DNA of 64,000 bases. Source: Halorubrum laminariae. Its GTDB lineage: Archaea; Halobacteriota; Halobacteria; Halobacteriales; Haloferacaceae. The notes beneath the pieces were generated by a model. That model did no database searches. It saw only the letters and a list, made by a program, of their open reading frames with translations, and was not told the origin of the DNA. Location of the stretch: assembly GCF_024494655.1 (NCBI RefSeq), contig NZ_JANHDL010000003.1:1-64000 (forward strand). Direction: 5' to 3'. Shown here piece after piece: positions 25,561-35,233 of the stretch. A program made the position numbers and the translations under genes. Numbering within the stretch: the stretch's first letter is position 1; every line of letters starts with the position of its first letter.

Positions 25561-26613
25561 TCACTCCTCGATGATGCCCGTCGCGGTCGCGACTTCGACC
25601 GCCGCCTCCTCGTTGATCCCGCCCTGTAAGATTGTGTACCGGTCGCGGATTTCGTGGGCACTAGTCAGGGCGGCGATCAGCTCCGCGTCGTCGACGCCGA
25701 GTTCGGCGGCGGTCGTCGGCGCATCCAGCTCGGCAAGCGCGTCGCGGATCGCCGCCCACTGGCCGTTTTCGCCGCTGTGGAGGTACTCGGTCAAGATCGA
25801 GGCGACGCCGACCTGATGGCCGTGGAGCGCCTTGTCGGGTGCGATCCGGTCTAGCTGGTGGGAGATGAGGTGTTCCGCGCCTGAGGCGGGCCGCGAGGAC
25901 CCCGCGATCGACATCGCGACGCCCGAGGAGACGAGCGCCTTCACGACGACCCACGCGGACTCTTCGAGGCCGGGCCGGATCATGTCCGCATTCTCGACGA
26001 GCAGTTCCGCGGTCATCTCCGAGAGCGCGCCCGCGTACTCGCTGTACTCGACGTTGCGCAGGCGACGCGCGAGCCGCCAGTCCTTCACCGCAGTGTAGTT
26101 GGAGATGATGTCCGCACACCCCGCGGTGGTGAGCCGCCACGGAGCCTCTGCGAGCAGCGTCGTGTCCGCGATGACTGCAAGCGGCGGGTCGGCGGCCACC
26201 GAGTGGCGCGTGTCGCCTTCGGGAATAGACGAACGTCCGGAGACGATTCCGTCGTGAGACGCCACCGTGGGGACGGAGACGAACCCAACGCCGAGGTGGT
26301 CGGCGGCCATCTTCGCGATGTCGATCGGCTTGCCGCCTCCCAAGGCGATCAGGTAGCCGGGATCGACCGCCTCCGCCGTTTCAGTGAGGTCTTCCACTGC
26401 CTCGAACGAGGCGTCCCTGACCACGGCCGTCGCGGGATCGTCGAACTGGGCGCGAACCCGGTCGCCGGCGATGTCGTTCGGCGTGGGGCTCGTCACGATC
26501 AGCGGTCGGCCCGTGAGGTACAGTTCCCCGACCGCCTCGCCGAGGTCGTCGAGGACGTCGTGGCCCACGAGCACGTTCCTCGGGAGCTTGATCCACGTGG
26601 TCTTCTCGAACAT
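25561..26613 (-). CDS. egsA: sn-glycerol-1-phosphate dehydrogenase
   Basis: The 350-residue enzyme reduces dihydroxyacetone phosphate to sn-glycerol-1-phosphate, fixing the stereochemistry of archaeal membrane lipids. The NAD(P)-binding region includes GGGKPIDIAKMAA. Zinc ligands are visible as Asp in TVASHDG, His in SGAEHLISHQLD and His in LHGHQVG. Length and order match archaeal EgsA. It is transcribed away from the DUF6276 gene. Confidence 0.96.
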   Translation of the reverse strand: MFEKTTWIKLPRNVLVGHDVLDDLGEAVGELYLTGRPLIVTSPTPNDIAGDRVRAQFDDPATAVVRDASFEAVEDLTETAEAVDPGYLIALGGGKPIDIAKMAADHLGVGFVSVPTVASHDGIVSGRSSIPEGDTRHSVAADPPLAVIADTTLLAEAPWRLTTAGCADIISNYTAVKDWRLARRLRNVEYSEYAGALSEMTAELLVENADMIRPGLEESAWVVVKALVSSGVAMSIAGSSRPASGAEHLISHQLDRIAPDKALHGHQVGVASILTEYLHSGENGQWAAIRDALAELDAPTTAAELGVDDAELIAALTSAHEIRDRYTILQGGINEEAAVEVATATGIIEE

Positions 26614-26657
26614 AGACCACGAATACGACTGGAGTGTCTAGAAGATGCGGATTCGCC

Positions 26658-26718
26658 GACGGTCATCGCACATCTCCGCGACGCCGATCGCGCATCCTCG
26701 CTGACGGCCATCGCGCAT
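26658..26718. repeat. Three copies of a 16-nt repeat at about 22-nt spacing
   Basis: GACGGCCATCGCGCAT and two variants occur at 26658-26673, 26680-26695 and 26703-26718. They lie between the divergent egsA and DUF6276 genes. Confidence 0.6.
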
Positions 26719-26811
26719 TTTCCGTCGCCGAGCGCGTCTGTCACGGGCCGCACGCGGTCGCGGGTCTCGTCGTGCGCCAGTCTCATCTATCGCCCCGTGC
26801 TACCGTCGGTC

Positions 26812-27210
26812 GTGTCCTGTCCTCACTGTGACGCCGCGGTCGTCGCGTTCGCGGTTCCCCCCGAGATCCGCGAGCACGCGCCGGCGGCCGAGACGGCGAT
26901 CTGCACGCACTGCCTGCGAACGATGCCGATCGCGGAGGCCGGCGTGTCCGACGGCGACGTGCCACCCACAGAGGCCGTCGACTTCGGCGCGGTCGATCCC
27001 GCGTTCCCGAGCGGCGAGGCGGGTGTCGCGCTCGCACTCGTCTGCGGCTACCTGGACTCGCTCGCGCTCAACCGCGACGCCGTCGAGACCCTGATCGAAC
27101 ACGCGGAGTGCGCGGGTGCGGACGTCTTCGCGTTCCTCGGTCGACTCGACGCGTCGGACGCCGCCTTCGACCTCGACCGCCGTCGCGCGGCGCTTCTCGA
27201 TCTGCTGTGA
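26812..27210 (+). CDS. DUF6276 family zinc-ribbon protein
   Basis: The 132-residue protein starts at a GTG with SCPHCDAAVVAF and has a second pair in CTHCLRTM, giving a two-CxxC zinc ribbon at the N-terminus. The rest is helical and acidic with a Cys in EHAECAGAD. A function is not known; small haloarchaeal zinc-ribbon proteins often bind nucleic acid or protein partners. Confidence 0.82.
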   Translation: MSCPHCDAAVVAFAVPPEIREHAPAAETAICTHCLRTMPIAEAGVSDGDVPPTEAVDFGAVDPAFPSGEAGVALALVCGYLDSLALNRDAVETLIEHAECAGADVFAFLGRLDASDAAFDLDRRRAALLDLL

Positions 27211-27320
27211 TCGTCGGTCGCTGCCCGGAGCGGCGGCTGTCGAACGGCCACTGAGATCGGCAAAATACGGTGCACGGTCGAATTACGGTGCGCGGTCGGA
27301 TCGGGAGCCTGACGGGCTAT

Positions 27321-27415
27321 GAAATTCTGTCTTCGACAGATTTCACGGGTCGCGGGTCGCAGACGCTCACGGGGCTACGCCCCGTTCGCTTCGAGGTTTT
27401 CTTCGGTCAACCTCG
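27321..27415. repeat. Three hairpins between DUF6276 and thermosome genes
   Basis: The convergent gap carries a 10-bp bulged stem with a TTC loop (27321-27344), a 7-bp stem with a TAC loop (27369-27385) and a 7-bp stem with a 10-nt loop (27392-27415). They could act as bidirectional terminators or be a dispersed repeat. Confidence 0.6.
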
Positions 27416-27456
27416 CTCTCCCCGCTCGCCGGTCCGAAGTTCCTACGGAACCTCGC

Positions 27457-29124
<1,668 letters not shown>

Positions 29125-29147
29125 ACAGCGTTTGATTGATTGTGATT

Positions 29148-29157
29148 CTATATAAAT
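29148..29157 (-). promoter_or_regulatory. TATA box of the thermosome gene
   Basis: On the minus strand ATTTATATAG is centred 28 nt upstream of the ATG at 29124. It is the strongest TATA match in the window. Confidence 0.75.
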
Positions 29158-29300
29158 GTGTCGTTGATTGGTGCCTCGCCGTCATCACGAGTTGAACACT
29201 GATTGAGAGGAAAAACGCAAGACTGTGTCGGTTCTACGCGTGTTATATGAGGGTAGTTAGCACGCCACTTTAACAGGATTGAACCACGCATCGTGTGCTG

Positions 29301-29310
29301 TTTATATACC
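29301..29310. promoter_or_regulatory. Orphan TATA-like element with no assigned gene
   Basis: TTTATATACC sits about 145 nt upstream of the thermosome promoter. On the plus strand it would start a transcript near 29333 that overlaps no supported gene until the convergent small gene at 29417-29584. It could drive a small RNA. Confidence 0.35.
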
Positions 29311-29416
29311 TCCTCTCTGCGACCGAACGCGATCCCGGAACGCGCCCGCGAAACGGGCCGCTCGCGACGTGGCAGTCGTCGAGGGGTGATAGAAGAGGGG
29401 ACGCGTGGCCGCGAGA

Positions 29417-29584
29417 TCACCGACCTCGTTCGGTGTCGGTCGCGAGGTACTCGGCGTCAGTTCCGAGGGTCGACGGCTCCGGTGGTTTGTCGTCGGCGTC
29501 GAGTTCGCGTCGATTGAGCCGACTCTCCAACTGCCGGCGCTTGTTCTTCCCTTTCTGCTCGCGGCCTGCTTTCGTGTCTGGCAT
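29417..29584 (-). CDS. Small conserved basic/acidic haloarchaeal protein
   Basis: The 55-residue protein starts MPDTKAGREQKGKNKRRQ, very basic at the N-terminus and acidic at the C-terminus. I recall similar short haloarchaeal proteins; none has a known function. The basic start could bind RNA. A longer frame upstream is a tRNA-fragment region and is not coding. Confidence 0.65.
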   Translation of the reverse strand: MPDTKAGREQKGKNKRRQLESRLNRRELDADDKPPEPSTLGTDAEYLATDTERGR

Positions 29585-29753
29585 CGTCACCCATGACAAC
29601 AACTCCCACGCATATGTATCTTGCGTCGGACACCATTCCGTCCCGACGCGACCAGATGCGAGACCGGTGCGGCGTCGGTGCCGCCGCTCGCGAAATCCGG
29701 CTGATCGACGGACTGCGCCGTCGGCGGCGTCGAAAAGCGGTCGCAGAAAACGC

Positions 29754-29777
29754 CAGGAGAGGGATTTGAACTCCAGT
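29754..29777 (-). pseudogene. Fragment of a tRNA-Ser 3' end
   Basis: Twenty-two nucleotides of the T-arm and acceptor stem of the tRNA-Ser at 29880-29961 are repeated here (from ACGCCAGGAGAGG through TTGAAC), then identity stops. No other tRNA domain is present. The repeat could be an attachment-site scar or a failed duplication. Confidence 0.7.
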
Positions 29778-29813
29778 CGTTCCGCTCGCTTCACTCCTTG
29801 GTTCAAATCTGGT

Positions 29814-29880
29814 GTCTTTCGCTGTCGCGGTACTCGCTCGTCGCTGGCGCTCCTCTCTCGTCATTGCGACAGCGAAAGAC
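29814..29880. repeat. 15-bp perfect inverted repeat abutting tRNA-Ser
   Basis: The arms at 29814-29828 and 29866-29880 are perfect complements (GTCTTTCGCTGTCGC). The right arm ends at the tRNA discriminator base. The spacer is 37 nt. Confidence 0.8.
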
Positions 29881-29961
29881 GCCAGGAGAGGGATTTGAAC
29901 CCCCGATCCCGGATGGGAACACGCTTTCCAGGCGTGCGCCTTACCACTCGGCCATCCTGGC
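29880..29961 (-). tRNA. tRNA-Ser (anticodon GGA)
   Basis: On the minus strand the gene has the 7-bp acceptor stem GCCAGGA/TCCTGGC and discriminator G. The anticodon loop is CTGGAAA, so the anticodon is GGA, reading UCC/UCU. The T-arm contains GGTTCAAATCC and there is a long serine variable arm. CCA is not encoded. A TATA-like CTTAACAG (29986-29993, minus strand) lies about 28 nt upstream. A partial copy of its 3' end sits 126 nt away. Confidence 0.95.
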
Positions 29962-29988
29962 CCGTTTCGAGGTAATCCGGAGAGACTG

Positions 29989-30222
29989 TTAAGTCCTTCT
30001 TTTCGCGTGGAGTCGGTGTTCGGTCAGGTACGCGATCCCGCCGGACGCGACGGCGATCCCCGCAGCGATGGCGACTAGTCCGACAAACGAGACTGGAAGG
30101 TCGCTTCCGGCGACGAGCCGGTATCCCTGCGCGAGCGCGAGGAACGCGAACCCGCCGACGAACCCCCATAGGACGGCCGATATCGCGCGATCGCCGCCGA
30201 CCGAATCTGCCCCGTTGGCCAT
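29989..30222 (-). CDS. Small two-helix membrane protein
   Basis: The 77-residue protein has two hydrophobic segments (about 15-35 and 43-64) and a basic C-terminus (HRLHAKRRT). It starts directly after the stop codon of the RidA gene, so it is probably co-transcribed with it. No motif is visible. Its 3' end overlaps the tRNA-Ser promoter. Confidence 0.7.
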   Translation of the reverse strand: MANGADSVGGDRAISAVLWGFVGGFAFLALAQGYRLVAGSDLPVSFVGLVAIAAGIAVASGGIAYLTEHRLHAKRRT

Positions 30223-30603
30223 CTACTCGACGAGCGCGACCGCCTCGATCTCGACGCCGACGCCCTTGGGGAGCGCGCCCGCCTGCACCGCCGACCGGGC
30301 CGGCGGCGACTCCTCGAAGTAGGTCGCGTACGTCTCGTTCATCGCCTCGAAGTCCTCGATGTCGGCGAGGAAGACCGTCGTCTTGAGCACGTCCTCCGGC
30401 GACGCGCCCGCCTCCGCCAACACGGCGACGAGGTTGTCAAGCGCCTGTTCGGTCTGCGCGGCGATCGGCGCGTCGTCGAGCAGGTCACCGTCAGGCGTGA
30501 GCGGAATCTGTCCGGCCGTGAACGCCAACTCGCCGGTCGTCGTCGCTTGGCTGTACGCGCCGACCGCCTCAGGAGCCTCGTCGGTGTGGACGATCTCTTT
30601 CAT
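30223..30603 (-). CDS. RidA family deaminase (YjgF/UK114)
   Basis: The 126-residue protein has the Rid signature with the substrate-binding Arg in PPARSAVQAGALPKG and EIEAVA at the C-terminus. RidA hydrolyses reactive 2-aminoacrylate and other enamine/imine intermediates from PLP enzymes. The N-terminus is EAVGAYSQATT, and the trimer-forming core is full length. It is followed directly by a small membrane gene. Confidence 0.93.
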   Translation of the reverse strand: MKEIVHTDEAPEAVGAYSQATTTGELAFTAGQIPLTPDGDLLDDAPIAAQTEQALDNLVAVLAEAGASPEDVLKTTVFLADIEDFEAMNETYATYFEESPPARSAVQAGALPKGVGVEIEAVALVE

Positions 30604-30689
30604 GCGGTTGGCGGTTCGACGCGAGCCACAAAGAGTACCGGGGACCGCGACCGACGCCCATTTACTGCTGGCGTGCTAACACTACCCAC

Positions 30690-31061
30690 ATGTCTGGGGA
30701 ACTCCTCGTGCCGATCGCCGCGGTGTTCGGGACGCTCGCGTTGACCCTCGCATCCGCGTGGCTCCTGTTCCGACGCGATACGGAGGCGGACACGCTGCTC
30801 GGGGGTGAGCGGATCGAATCGTCCGGCAACGCGCCCGACGCGTCCGCACGGTCCGTATCTGGCGACGGCTCGGTCGCGGGAGGCGTTCCGAGCGGCGATC
30901 CGCCGCTGCTCGACGCCGACGGCGAGACCGTGACCTGTCGGCACTGCGGCGCGGAGAATCGACCGACGTTCCGCTACTGCCGGTGGTGCGTCAACGACGG
31001 GTTCGCCGGCGGCGAATCGGACGCGGCAGCCGGACCGACGATGACCGAACGCTCGCTGTGA
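30690..31061 (+). CDS. Membrane-anchored zinc-ribbon protein
   Basis: The 123-residue protein starts with a membrane helix (residues 4-27, ending LLFRRDTE). A polar, low-complexity middle follows, then a C-terminal zinc ribbon with CRHCGAENRPTFRYCRWC, giving two CxxC pairs. It is an uncharacterised haloarchaeal family. A TATA-like CATTTACTG lies about 27 nt upstream of the ATG. Confidence 0.75.
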   Translation: MSGELLVPIAAVFGTLALTLASAWLLFRRDTEADTLLGGERIESSGNAPDASARSVSGDGSVAGGVPSGDPPLLDADGETVTCRHCGAENRPTFRYCRWCVNDGFAGGESDAAAGPTMTERSL

Positions 31062-31100
31062 CGCGGAGGTAGTCGCAGTCGCCGTGACGCGGAGCCCGCC

Positions 31101-31913
31101 TCAGTCGGCGTCGATCTGACAGCCGCCGGCGTAGTCGACTCCGGCTATCGTCTCGATACCGTCGTCACCGCACACCGGACAATTGGGGTTTCGCTGGTAC
31201 GACACCGTCTCGAAGGACATGTCCATCGCGTCGTAAAACAGGAGGCGGCCGGCGAGCGGCTCGCCGGCGTCCAAACAGAGCTTGACCGCCTCGGTCGCCT
31301 GGATGCACCCGAGGGTCCCGGGGAGGACGCCGAGCACGCCCGTCGCCGCGCAGTCCGGCACGGTCCCGGGCTCGGGTGGCTCGGGGAACAGACACCGATA
31401 ACAGGGGCCGTCGGGGACGAGCGTCGTCGCCTGCCCCTCGAACTTGTAGATCGCGCCGTGAGCCACCGGAACCTCCTCGATCCGGGCGGTATCGTTGACG
31501 ACGTACCGCGTGCGGAAGTTGTCGGCGCAGTCGACGACCACGTCGTACTCGCCGATCAGCTCGCGGGCGTTCGTCTCGTCGAGGCGCGTCTCGTGGGCTT
31601 CCACGTCGATGTCGGGGTTGAGCCGGTCGACGTACCGCGCGGCCGACTCGACTTTGGGCTCGCCGATGTCGCTCTCGCCGTGGATCACCTGTCGCTGGAG
31701 GTTCGAGCGCTCGACCACGTCGTCGTCGACGATTCCGAGCGTCCCGATCCCTGCGGCCGCAAGATACTGGATGACCGGCGCGCCGAGTCCGCCCGCGCCG
31801 AGCACGAGCACACGCGAATCGAGGAGCCGCTTTTGACCCTCGGGGCCGACCTCGTCCATGATGATGTGTCTGGAGTAACGGTCGAGCTGCGTCGCGTCGA
31901 GCGAGAGGCTCAT
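31101..31913 (-). CDS. ubaA: SAMP-activating enzyme E1 / ThiF-MoeB-like (UbaA)
   Basis: The 270-residue adenylyltransferase activates ubiquitin-like SAMPs by adenylation, for protein modification, tRNA thiolation and molybdopterin synthesis. It has the ATP site VLGAGGLGAPV, the substrate loop VDDDVVERSNLQRQV, the active-site Cys in PDCAATG, and the zinc pairs CYRC and CPVC. In Haloferax a single UbaA serves all these routes. A likely client, a SAMP2-like protein, is encoded at 54478-54696. The ATG at 31913 is chosen because a TATA-like element lies about 27 nt upstream. Confidence 0.93.
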   Translation of the reverse strand: MSLSLDATQLDRYSRHIIMDEVGPEGQKRLLDSRVLVLGAGGLGAPVIQYLAAAGIGTLGIVDDDVVERSNLQRQVIHGESDIGEPKVESAARYVDRLNPDIDVEAHETRLDETNARELIGEYDVVVDCADNFRTRYVVNDTARIEEVPVAHGAIYKFEGQATTLVPDGPCYRCLFPEPPEPGTVPDCAATGVLGVLPGTLGCIQATEAVKLCLDAGEPLAGRLLFYDAMDMSFETVSYQRNPNCPVCGDDGIETIAGVDYAGGCQIDAD

Positions 31914-31935
31914 GGGTCGACGTGGGTGACGGTGA

Positions 31936-31944
31936 GGTATAATC
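31936..31944 (-). promoter_or_regulatory. TATA-like box for ubaA
   Basis: On the minus strand GATTATACC is centred about 27 nt upstream of the ATG at 31913. Confidence 0.5.
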
Positions 31945-32075
31945 ATGTTCCCGCTGGGGGTGCGTCGGTCGTCGCGAACGGCAGTGCTCACATACACGCC
32001 GACAGCGGTGGGAACGGTCGTCAGCAGGTGCCGCTGTCGCCGCGATCATCTTCGTTCTCCCGCCGACTCCTGAGA

Positions 32076-32086
32076 GTATATATACC
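32076..32086 (+). promoter_or_regulatory. TATA box for the ornithine cyclodeaminase family gene
   Basis: GTATATATACC is centred 26 nt before the ATG at 32107. Confidence 0.7.
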
Positions 32087-32106
32087 GGACTGGCGAAGAT
32101 TTTGGT

Positions 32107-33171
32107 ATGCAGACCTTGCTGTTGAACGCCGCTGACGTGGACGAGAACGCTCGCATGGACCGGGTGATCGAGGCAGTCCGCGGCGCGTTTGCGGCCTACG
32201 AGCGCGGCGACGCGACGATGCCGGCGAAGTCGTACATCGATCTCCCGGAGTACAACGGCGACTTCCGGTCGATGCCCGCCTACCTCGACGTGCGTGAGGC
32301 GGACACCGACGAGGAGACGGCCGACGGTGAGGGGTGGGACGCCGCGGGGATCAAGTGGGTGAACGCCCACCCGGACAACCCCGCCGACCACGACCTCCCG
32401 ACCGTGATGGGGACGATGATCTACTCTGACCCCGAGACTGCGTTCCCGCTGGCAATCCTCGACGGCACGACGCTCACGATGAAGCGCACGGGCGCGGCCG
32501 CAGCGGTCGCCACCGACCACCTCGCGCCCTCCGACGCGACCAGTCTGGGGATCGTCGGCGCGGGCGTCCAGTCGTACACCCAGTTGGAGGCGATCGCCGA
32601 GGTGCGCGACATCAGGGAGGTCGTGGTGAGTGACCTCGACGCGGAGCGCGTCGCGGACTTCGTCGCCGCCTTCGAAGACCGGTTCGACGTGCGCGCCGGC
32701 TCCGTCTCGGAGGCCGGCCACTGCGACATCCTCTCGACCGTGACGCCCGTCGAGGATCCGATCGTCGGGCCCGACGACGTGGGCGAGCACACGCACATCA
32801 ACGCGATGGGTGCCGACGCCGCGGGCAAACACGAACTCGCGGATTCCCTCCTCGCCGTCGCCACAATCGTCATCGACGACCACGAGCAGTGCACCCACTC
32901 CGGCGAGATCAACGTTCCCTACGCCGCGGGCATCCTGACCGACGACGACATCTACGGCGAACTTGGCGAGATTGTCGTGGGACGGCGCGCCGGCCGGTCC
33001 GGGACCGGAAGCGCAACCGACGCCAACGCGGACGTCGGAGTCGAAGGCGTCACCGTCTTCGACTCGACTGGCCTCGCGATCCAAGACGTGGCGGCCGCCC
33101 GCGTCGTGCACGAGCTGGCCGACGACAACGACAACGGCTATCCGTTCGATCTGCTCGGACTCGCCGACTGA
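32107..33171 (+). CDS. Ornithine cyclodeaminase/alanine dehydrogenase family protein
   Basis: The 354-residue NAD(P)-dependent enzyme has an N-terminal substrate domain with AGIKWVNAHPDNP and TTLTMKRTGAAAAVAT, and a Rossmann domain starting LGIVGAGVQS. Archaeal homologues act as alanine dehydrogenase, so the in vivo reaction could be either ornithine to proline or pyruvate to alanine. An acidic loop (TDEETADGEG) and a Gly/Ser insert near residue 298 are haloarchaeal additions. It is followed by the DHFR gene on the same strand. Confidence 0.9.
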   Translation: MQTLLLNAADVDENARMDRVIEAVRGAFAAYERGDATMPAKSYIDLPEYNGDFRSMPAYLDVREADTDEETADGEGWDAAGIKWVNAHPDNPADHDLPTVMGTMIYSDPETAFPLAILDGTTLTMKRTGAAAAVATDHLAPSDATSLGIVGAGVQSYTQLEAIAEVRDIREVVVSDLDAERVADFVAAFEDRFDVRAGSVSEAGHCDILSTVTPVEDPIVGPDDVGEHTHINAMGADAAGKHELADSLLAVATIVIDDHEQCTHSGEINVPYAAGILTDDDIYGELGEIVVGRRAGRSGTGSATDANADVGVEGVTVFDSTGLAIQDVAAARVVHELADDNDNGYPFDLLGLAD

Positions 33172-33237
33172 GCGTCGCCGGCCGAGCAGACACGTCCGAC
33201 GCGCGGGTTTTTCACCGTCGATGTCCTTACTGATCCC

Positions 33238-33735
33238 GTGCAACTCGTCAGCGTCGCGGCGCTCGCGGAGAACCGAGCGATCGGGCGAGACGGGGAAGTC
33301 CCGTGGCCCCACATCGAGGCGGACGTGCGGCAGTACCGCGAGCGCGTCGCGAACGCGCCGGTCATTCTGGGTCGCCGCACGTTCGACTCGATGCGCGACG
33401 ATCTCCCCGGCAGCCGCCAGATCGTCGTGAGCCGCAGCGCCGACTCGACCGGCGTGCCGACCGCGGTCGTCGCGAACGGCGTGGAGGAGGCGATCGGTCG
33501 CGCCCGTGACTTCGCGAACGCGCTCGACGATCCCGTCTACGTCCTCGGCGGCGGGGCGATCTACAACCTGTTCCAGCCGCACGTCGACCGGATGGTCCTG
33601 AGCCACGTCACGGGCACCTACGACGGCGACACGTTCTTCCCCGAATGGAACACCGAGGAATGGAGCGTTGCGTCCGAGACCGACTACGATCGGTTCACGC
33701 TCCGCGAGTGGGTCCGTCGAGAGATCGCCTCCTGA
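33238..33735 (+). CDS. folA: Dihydrofolate reductase
   Basis: The 165-residue enzyme reduces dihydrofolate with NADPH. Motifs are [16 protein letters not shown], with substrate-contact residues [10 protein letters not shown], the NADPH loop [11 protein letters not shown], and [12 protein letters not shown]. It starts at GTG 33238. The codon-start position and length match haloarchaeal DHFR. No thymidylate synthase is adjacent. Confidence 0.95.
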   Translation: MQLVSVAALAENRAIGRDGEVPWPHIEADVRQYRERVANAPVILGRRTFDSMRDDLPGSRQIVVSRSADSTGVPTAVVANGVEEAIGRARDFANALDDPVYVLGGGAIYNLFQPHVDRMVLSHVTGTYDGDTFFPEWNTEEWSVASETDYDRFTLREWVRREIAS

Positions 33736-33741
33736 CCGGCG

Positions 33742-33993
33742 TCACTCCGATTCGGATTCCGGAATCCGACGGAGCCGCCACCTGACGGCGAGGCCGACGA
33801 CGAGCACGGTCCCGAACGTGACGATCCCCGAGATCAGCGCGCCGCGGGCCGTGGTCGCGCCGGTCGCGATCGCGGTCGTCGACGCCCCACCGCCCGCGAG
33901 CGCCGCCGCGCCGGCGATACCGCCGAAGCCGAGACAACAGAGGCTCAACAGGCCGACGACCGACAGCGATCCGAATATCCCGTCGCTTCCCAT
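33742..33993 (-). CDS. Small membrane protein with a Cys pair
   Basis: The 83-residue protein has two or three hydrophobic stretches with LLSLCCLGFGG near the N-terminus. The adjacent Cys pair resembles that in MerT-type transporters, but there is no other match and mercury transport is not supported. It converges with folA, with 6 nt between stops. Function unknown. Confidence 0.65.
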   Translation of the reverse strand: MGSDGIFGSLSVVGLLSLCCLGFGGIAGAAALAGGGASTTAIATGATTARGALISGIVTFGTVLVVGLAVRWRLRRIPESESE

Positions 33994-34009
33994 GGGTCGC
34001 TACGCCCCG

Positions 34010-34858
34010 CTACTCCTCGCTGCGTCCTGCGTCATCCGTGCCGTCGCGGTCCGCGTCATCCGTGCCGTCACGCTCCTCGCCGGTCCCCTCGCGGACGCGC
34101 TCTGCGAACCCGAACCGCGGCTTGGCGTCGACGATCTCGACGGTCAGCGTCTCGCCGACGGCGGCGTCGGAGACGAACAGCGAGTACCCCTCAACGTAGG
34201 CAATTCCATCGCCCTCGTCGCCCAGTTCCTCGACGGTCACTTCCAGACGGTCCCCGGCCGCGACGGGGGCCGTGTTGAGCCCTTTGGCGACGAGGTACAC
34301 CTCCGACGACGAGTCCCGTGAGGCGGGCGGCGAGACGGTCCGGAGGTACTGGAACTCCGCGCGCACGTCCTCGCGGAACGCGTCGAGGTCGTCACCTTGG
34401 AACACCTTGACGACGAAGTCCCCGCCCGGCGCAAGCAGTTCCTCCGCCACGTCGAACGCCTGTCGCGCGAGGTGGACCGATCGAGCGTGGTCGAGCCCGT
34501 ACTCGCCGGTCATGTTCGGTGCCATGTCGCTCACGACGACGTCCGCGCCGCCCTCGCCGACCGCCTCGCGCAGGTAGTGGCGGGTGCGCTCCTCGGTCAT
34601 GTCGCCGCGGATCGTGTCCACGTCGTGGTCGCCGAGCTCGTCGATGCGCTGGAGGTCGACGCCGACGACGGTGCCCGACTCGCCGACTTCCTCGGCGGCG
34701 ACCTGCAGCCATCCGCCCGGCGCGGCACCGAGGTCGACGACGGTGTCGCCGCGCTCGAAGAGGTCGGATTCATCGTTGAGCTGCTTCAGCTTGTAGGAGG
34801 ACCGGCTCCGGTACCCCTGCTGTTTCGATCGGTTGTAGTAGTCGTCTTTGCCGCTCAT
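34010..34858 (-). CDS. rlmE: 23S rRNA (uridine-2'-O-)methyltransferase with TRAM domain
   Basis: The 282-residue protein has an RrmJ/FtsJ fold with the K-D-K-E catalytic residues: Lys in SSYKLKQ, the SAM site DLGAAPGGWLQVA, Asp in VVSDMAPNMTG and Lys in FVVKVFQGDD. It 2'-O-methylates a conserved 23S rRNA uridine. A C-terminal TRAM domain (about residues 195-255) binds RNA, an archaeal fusion. The tail repeats (R/D)DGTDDA. An alternative ATG two codons upstream at 34864 is possible. Confidence 0.93.
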   Translation of the reverse strand: MSGKDDYYNRSKQQGYRSRSSYKLKQLNDESDLFERGDTVVDLGAAPGGWLQVAAEEVGESGTVVGVDLQRIDELGDHDVDTIRGDMTEERTRHYLREAVGEGGADVVVSDMAPNMTGEYGLDHARSVHLARQAFDVAEELLAPGGDFVVKVFQGDDLDAFREDVRAEFQYLRTVSPPASRDSSSEVYLVAKGLNTAPVAAGDRLEVTVEELGDEGDGIAYVEGYSLFVSDAAVGETLTVEIVDAKPRFGFAERVREGTGEERDGTDDADRDGTDDAGRSEE

Positions 34859-35009
34859 GCGCACACCGCCTCTCCGGATTCCGTGAGTCGCCCCCCGACT
34901 GCCGGCGTATTCGCGTTCATACGCCGACGTACGTCACGGATCCGGAAAGGTACGTCGAACGGGCGGGACAGATTGGGGAGTGACTCGCCGACTCTTTTGC
35001 AGTCGGAAA

Positions 35010-35048
35010 GATTTACAAGCGCGCTTTCTCTCGTACAAATCAGATTGT
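35010..35048 (+). promoter_or_regulatory. Promoter and candidate operator of the cbtB-cbtA operon
   Basis: GATTTACAAG (35010-35019) is a TATA-like box about 35 nt before the ATG at 35051. ACAA-N6-TTGT (35035-35048) lies directly before the start codon and recurs before cbiT with the same spacing. Confidence 0.5.
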
Positions 35049-35050
35049 CA

Positions 35051-35233
35051 ATGACGGCGAACACGGTTCACGATCGGCTGGCGCTCGCGCGAACGACGCT
35101 CACGCCCACGCAGGTGATCTCGGTTCTCCTCGCGGTGGCCGCGCTCGGATTCACGCTCGTGTTGCTTCAGGATCCGACGGCACACGAGGCGATGCACAAC
35201 TTCCGGCACGCGGCGGGCGTCGTCTGTCACTGA
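35051..35233 (+). CDS. cbtB: CbtB, predicted cobalt transporter subunit
   Basis: The 60-residue protein has one membrane helix (residues 20-42) and a metal-binding C-terminus, HEAMHNFRHAAGVVCH, with His and Cys. CbtB and CbtA are predicted cobalt importers linked to cobalamin genes. The next gene, cbtA, starts immediately after its stop. The operator-like palindrome is just upstream. Confidence 0.92.
   Translation: MTANTVHDRLALARTTLTPTQVISVLLAVAALGFTLVLLQDPTAHEAMHNFRHAAGVVCH

Noticed and set aside
29148-29420. Minus-strand frame with an ATG near the orphan TATA
   Set aside because: The TATA lies only about 15 nt from the ATG, too close for archaeal promoter geometry, and the protein is not recognisable.
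29754-29830. A second complete tRNA gene
   Set aside because: Only the T-arm and acceptor segment match tRNA-Ser. No D-arm or anticodon stem can be drawn.
31165-33606. 813-codon minus-strand open frame across ubaA, the ornithine cyclodeaminase gene and folA
   Set aside because: It is the antisense shadow of well-supported genes on the other strand and an off-frame of ubaA.
33742-33993. MerT-type mercury transporter
   Set aside because: Only a CC pair in a helix matches. Length, other Cys and context do not support it.
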